Assembly: GCF_001625305.1 (NCBI RefSeq)
Contig: NW_017802569.1
Location: 62,001-126,000, forward strand
Source of the DNA: Branchiostoma belcheri
Taxonomy: Eukaryota; Chordata; Leptocardii; Amphioxiformes; Branchiostomatidae
Length of the DNA: 64,000 bases
Direction: 5' to 3'
A program made the position numbers and the translations under genes. The notes under the pieces are model-generated. The model worked only from the letters and a program-made list of their open reading frames with translations, had not been told where the DNA came from and did no database searches. Within the stretch, counting starts at the first letter, position 1. The number at the start of each line of letters is the position of its first letter. Positions 53,401 to 59,400 of the stretch are shown here, one piece after another.

Positions 53401-56400
53401 TGAGGTCAGTCTAGAAAATGTTATGTCACAAGGCATACAGTAAGGCATCCATGACATCGTTTTAAATGTTTTTTTTTTAATATTTGGGCCGTGATAATGT
53501 TTGATATACAGGTGTTCCAGCCCGTGTGATAACAAGGCATATCACACAGGGTTCTAACAATTATCAGACGGGCTTATAGATTTTCCAAAAAGAATTAGAC
53601 CCTGTCGTGCATGCCCTATAGCTACACATGTACTTTCGAATACCAACTTTCAACATGTTACAATTTTTGTTCACGAAAAGAGTAGGGGACCTTTCCGGTT
53701 TGAGTGGTTCACACCTTACAGTCCAATCTTACGCAGCTTGTACATGTACGTACACAAAACTGGTGTGTTATGCCTAAAGGCGGTTTACTGGTTATCCAAA
53801 ACAAACAAACAAATAAACAAACAAACAATTCTAGAGGAAGGCTGACTGACCGTTGGCATCCAGGTACTGACTGAAGGACAGATGAAGCCTGATGACTATA
53901 GGTTCCTGTCTGTTCACCTTCCAGGCCTTAGCTATCTCCTCCTGTAGGATCATGGGGACATCAACGGTTTGGAATTACGTCTTAGGCCACACCAATTTAA
54001 TTTCTTGGTTAACGGATTTTTCTAGAAAAATAATGGAGCGGGTGGGCCAAAAAAAATAAAAAATAAAAACAGGCCTAGGCATCCTATTATGGCCCAAAAT
54101 GGTACGATAGGGGCTAGCCATGAAGTCAACACACCAGACTGGTTCAAAAGTTAAACAATGAATTTTGAACTTTTAATGATTCCACTGCATTGAAAGATTA
54201 AAAATAACAGTAACAACTAGGAAGAAAAGGACTGTTTTCAACTGTTAAGGGCAAAATATGAGCATTTTGCAGTTGATTCTGAATTTTTATTTTTATTTGC
54301 AAATCAGAAAAAAATGAAGCGGGCGAATCCGTTAACCAAGAAATTAAATTGGAGTGGCCTTAGATACTGTAAATCTGTCTGCAGGGAGCAAATGCAAAAG
54401 TTGACGGTCTGAGAAAAATGGACATGCTCATGGAACTACGTTACAGTAACTGTATGCGCTCACAGTGGCAGCAGGTGCAGCAAAAAGAAAGTCGGCAAAT
54501 TATTTGTTCACAGTAATGATGAGTTCGTGGTACAGAAATGGCCACAAAAATTGCAAGTATTAAACGTTTCGGTGACCGTCTGTCACCTTCCTCAGGGCAA
54601 TTCTGACTGGTTCACATTGCACTGCAGCACAGGTGTCGCTGCTATAGATGTGGCACTTTTATATTCGCAGTTGCACGTACCACGAACTTACCGTGAACAA
54701 ATAATTCACCAACTTTCTTTTTGCTGCTTTTTGAAGGATAGCTAAGAGTACATTGTACATAATGATTGTAAACTCTCATGCTAATTGTGGATCTAGTGGG
54801 ATTAATAATCCTACTTGAATCTTTGAACCTCAACAGACTTAGATTAACTCACATCCAGGAATGACATGTCAATGTTCAGTTCTGCATCCACATCATCGAT
54901 AGACGAGAATATTCTGGAATAAAAAGAAGAAAACACTAATGCAACTAGAAAGGCCGACATTTGCTTTGGAGCAAATGTAGCAGATGGCTTCACCACATCT
55001 TACAACATGGCAGGGAATGAAGGAGAAACACAAGGGAAAGCAATTCTTTACATTTCATACTATAATACTGTAGTACCAAGTAACAACAGTTGGATAGCTA
55101 TCCCCTACATTATTGGTTAGGATTTTTAATTGCATGGGTTCAATCCACGTGAAAATTGCCACTTTTTCGCACCATTTTGCATTGCAAAATCCTTTACTCC
55201 TAAAAATTACTAAACATTTGAGAGGTTAAAGAAAGTCAAATTCTGTCTCTTGAGACTGATGGCTGACAGATAGACTTGAGCATGTGCAAAATTGAATTGA
55301 GACCAATTGTTTTGTGCCTGCTTATAGCACATGTTATACCGGTATCCCCCTTAAGGTCTCATTCATGAGTTTTTTTGATACATTAGAAACCATGCATTAA
55401 TGAGTGACTTACCAGACCGTGTTCCCTATGATCCTACATTAAATCAATAATTGATATCTTTCATGCTATGTTGAGCACACTTACTCTACATCTCATAAAA
55501 AAATTGCCAACGACTTCTATACACACAATCCCCTTTTATGGGAATCACAAACTGCACTTAGCGGCTGTCCGCAAGAGGCCCTCCCGCGCTGCAAACCTAC
55601 GACCGCACAACTCACAACAATGGACTGTGCACGTCCGACCTAGCGCGCGGCTGCCGACAATTACGTCCTAATTTCATCAGTTACAAACAAGCTTTCACCG
55701 CTTTGACGTTTTACATCAGTTGGGATGGCTAAAGGGAATATTCTCACCAATAAAAACACGCGTTCATACAGCCGTTTAGTTTTTGACTTGGTACTCTTTT
55801 AGGGGGTACACTCGGAGTAATACATGAATGAGACCATTATAGCAGTATATACAATGTAGTAAGTACCTTGTGTTGATAGCATGAGCTCCAAACCTCTGCT
55901 CGACTGACTTGATGTCATTGTCCAGTTGAGGGTGCATCCGTTCCTCCACCAAGTCATGAGCATCGTTGTAGTAATCATCAATGTCAACTTCAAGGTCATA
56001 GTCGTCAAGGTCATTGCCGCCTGAGTCCTGTGATGTGAAAAATACAAAGAAAATACCACAATCAAATTAAAAACAACACTAGAAAAGTAACATTTGCAAA
56101 GCAAATGCATAATGTTTACCTTCGCATATGGTCTGCTCTGTTAATTCTTACTCAAATACATTCATATATATGGTCAGACAGGAGTCTAAACCCCTCCTAT
56201 AACATTGCAACATTATGTAACCCAACACCAGTTACCATGGTGACAGACATCAACAAATCAGGTCATTAGCCAGGTCAGAGGTTAGTGTTTGGAGAAGAAG
56301 AAGAGGAAGAGGAAACGTAGCAAAAACAATATGTTTTCCTTCGGTAAACATAATTAGGGGACTAAGATACAGTAGTTTTGAAACTTGCCCTCGGACCCCC

Positions 56401-59400
56401 CTAGATTGTGAGCACTCTCCCCCCAGGTCCGATCATATTACAAAGTAGTAGGACACAGTTTCCAGCCTATAGGGATTTCTATAGTTAAGAACCCCAAAGT
56501 GACCTACTTCAACGCAGTGAAAAATATAGTAGGGTGCAAAAGTAAGGTACAGAACTCAAATATGTTCAAGGTATAATGTGTACAAAATATGTGAAAATGG
56601 CTTAAGTTTGTCGGCTAGTTCACTCGTGACGCAATCTTTTAAAAGCACTATGCGGAAGGTCATGGAACTGCAGCAAGCACACAGCATTAGGCTGTGACAG
56701 TATCAAGGCGCAAATCTACGCTAACCGAACGAAGATCAAATTTCTCAACTTTTACAGTCTCAAACCTAACATATCACTTTCACCACAGTAGCTGCCTCAC
56801 TGTCATACACAAACGAATCTCTGTGTATGTCAGTCTCAAGTATATGCTGACCTACTTTGTGCCCGTACTACTAGTACTTTTGACTACGGGGTTCACCCAT
56901 AAATACTGTGTGCTGCGACCATAAACCTGGGCTGACAGAAAAAAGTTTTGAGCTAACTAGAGCCCTGTATCTAGCACGTCGGCAGAACGTACTGCACCTG
57001 CGCGAAACCCGTAATGTATTGTACATAGCACTTCGGCAGAATGTCTCATATAAGGTCGTATTCGCTCATATAAGGTTAGCATTTCGACAGTAGTTTCCAA
57101 ATGTTGTGTCAGAAAAGATATCCTCTGCAACAGTGAAAATTCTGATGTAACGTTGACCAAAAATCCAACTAAAAACATGAAAATCCAGGGTTCTGCGCAG
57201 GCGCAGTACGTTCTGCCGACGTGCTCCTGTATCTATGCCATAGGAAGTTCGAACAACATCATTCACAAGCATTGCTGGTACTAACGTGTGTAAAGTACTC
57301 CTGTGAGTCCTCCTCATCTTCACTGCTGCCACTGCTGCTGCTGATCTCAGGAGGCTGAAGGTTAACCCGCTTCCACAGGTCTATACAACACAGGAAACCA
57401 GGGATTTCATGTAATGCCATACAAAAAAGAAACCTTAGAATAGCTGTATAAGTACGTAGAGTCACTGAATACTTTTAATTATCAACTACATGTATATAGT
57501 GTAGTGTAGTATGTAGAATAATTGTTACATTCTTGGCAAGTAACTTAGTCTACACTCTGTTTAGTAGTCATACATGTAGAACATGACTGTTTTGTATAGT
57601 CATGTATACTAGTTTTGTAGACTGTTTTGTAACTGCTCAATGTACCTTCATAAGTATAGTTTAGCATATATAATGTAGAACGTACATGTAGAGTTGAAAT
57701 ACTTTCTAGCCAGTAGTGCTTTATAACAATTTCTTGTGTTGGAAATTGCAGTTCAAACTTGTTTCATAATGACTCCTACCAACACAGGCGAACTAAGATT
57801 AGATAGCAGTACATGTATATTTAAAATAGTAAGTAAAAAAGAAAGAAAAACATCATCATGGTAGGAAATTTCTCTAACGTCTCCTAGTAGACATCAGTAA
57901 GAATGGCAACATTAGAATGAACTGACAAATAAAAGTACCTTCTGCAAGTCTGTTGAAGATTAAAGGGATTCTCTCATTGGTGGTGAAGGCATCTTCTGGC
58001 CGGTCTGAACAGGATACCAACGTGTGTTCTGTATAAAGAAATACATACAATTTACATTAAGGTACCTGGTATATACAGTGTAGTGGTATATGCTAGCATT
58101 CAATGTTCGTTGATCAAAAAAACAAAACATTCATTGACAATTAGTGTTCCATGATCTTGTACCTTCACCAAATAACTTAACATTTATGACTGAAAAATTA
58201 TAAAATTAAATTTTGATGTTTCATGAACCTAGCATGTCCAGATCATGAGATATCAAAACCGGAAGTTCTGCTGCAGTACCATAACACAAAACCGCCAGGG
58301 GGCCAAAATCTAAATCATTTCTAGCTCTTATCAGACACACAGACACACACACAGACATACACACACACACACAACCTTTTTTGCAACTGAAAGAGGGACA
58401 AGTTCTATCATTGCTTACCGTTACCTTTGCTTTGTTCCATTGTCTTGTTCACTACTTTGTTACCCCTAGCATGTACTAGAGTAAAATGAGTATCAACCTC
58501 TTTCCTGTGTTTCCAGGAAAAGAACTGAAAAATGATTTTATTTATCAAGTACAGAGCTGCACTACTCATGTATTTTTAGAAACGTTCTAAAAATACTACA
58601 CCTGATAAAAAATACATGACATTGTAGACATACATGTAACAAAACGCAGTAACGTTCTTTTAAAGGGGGCAAATGAAATTCATAAATCTGGTCTGGCAAT
58701 GTCTTCCAAGACATTTTAATGTAAGGAAATTTTTAATAATTTTGAACAAGAAAATCTGTAAACTGATCGCATGTTTGTTTATCTATGCAGCCATGTAGCA
58801 CATTGAATTGTCTGCAGCTCAAGGTATTTATGATTCATGCAACGTGCCGCTCAGAAGCTGCCTGGCAACAACCCTTTTGAACGTTTGGGTGCGTCAAATT
58901 ACATCAGAACACTGGAATCTGTAGTGTGGCTGATGCATAATGCAGTAAATCCTGTGGATAATATGTAAGTAGAGCTATATTTGGCAGAAAATATCCAAAG
59001 GTTGTGCAAAATGCTCTGACTCTGAGGTACCAGTTTAAATTGCTTTAAGTTTAATTTGATACATGATTTAGACATTAATTACCTTAAAGTTAAACATAGA
59101 ACAGAATTTAGACTGGAATTTTGAAGACGAGACTAATAGTAACACTGTTTATGACATCAAGGGTTACATAATATAATAACAATATGATACTAAATTGGTT
59201 TATTGATAGAAAATAGAAAATAGCACATATCAAAACCACATTGCAGCCAGCCTGCAACCAGTTAGAAAAGCTGGCTGAATTGTGTGATCTTGATATGGAA
59301 TATGATCATTAGGATTATAAAGAATTAAGAATATTTTCTACCCTGTTTGCTACCATATGTGACCAGGAAAACTTGCAAAAATCAATATGGCTACACACAT

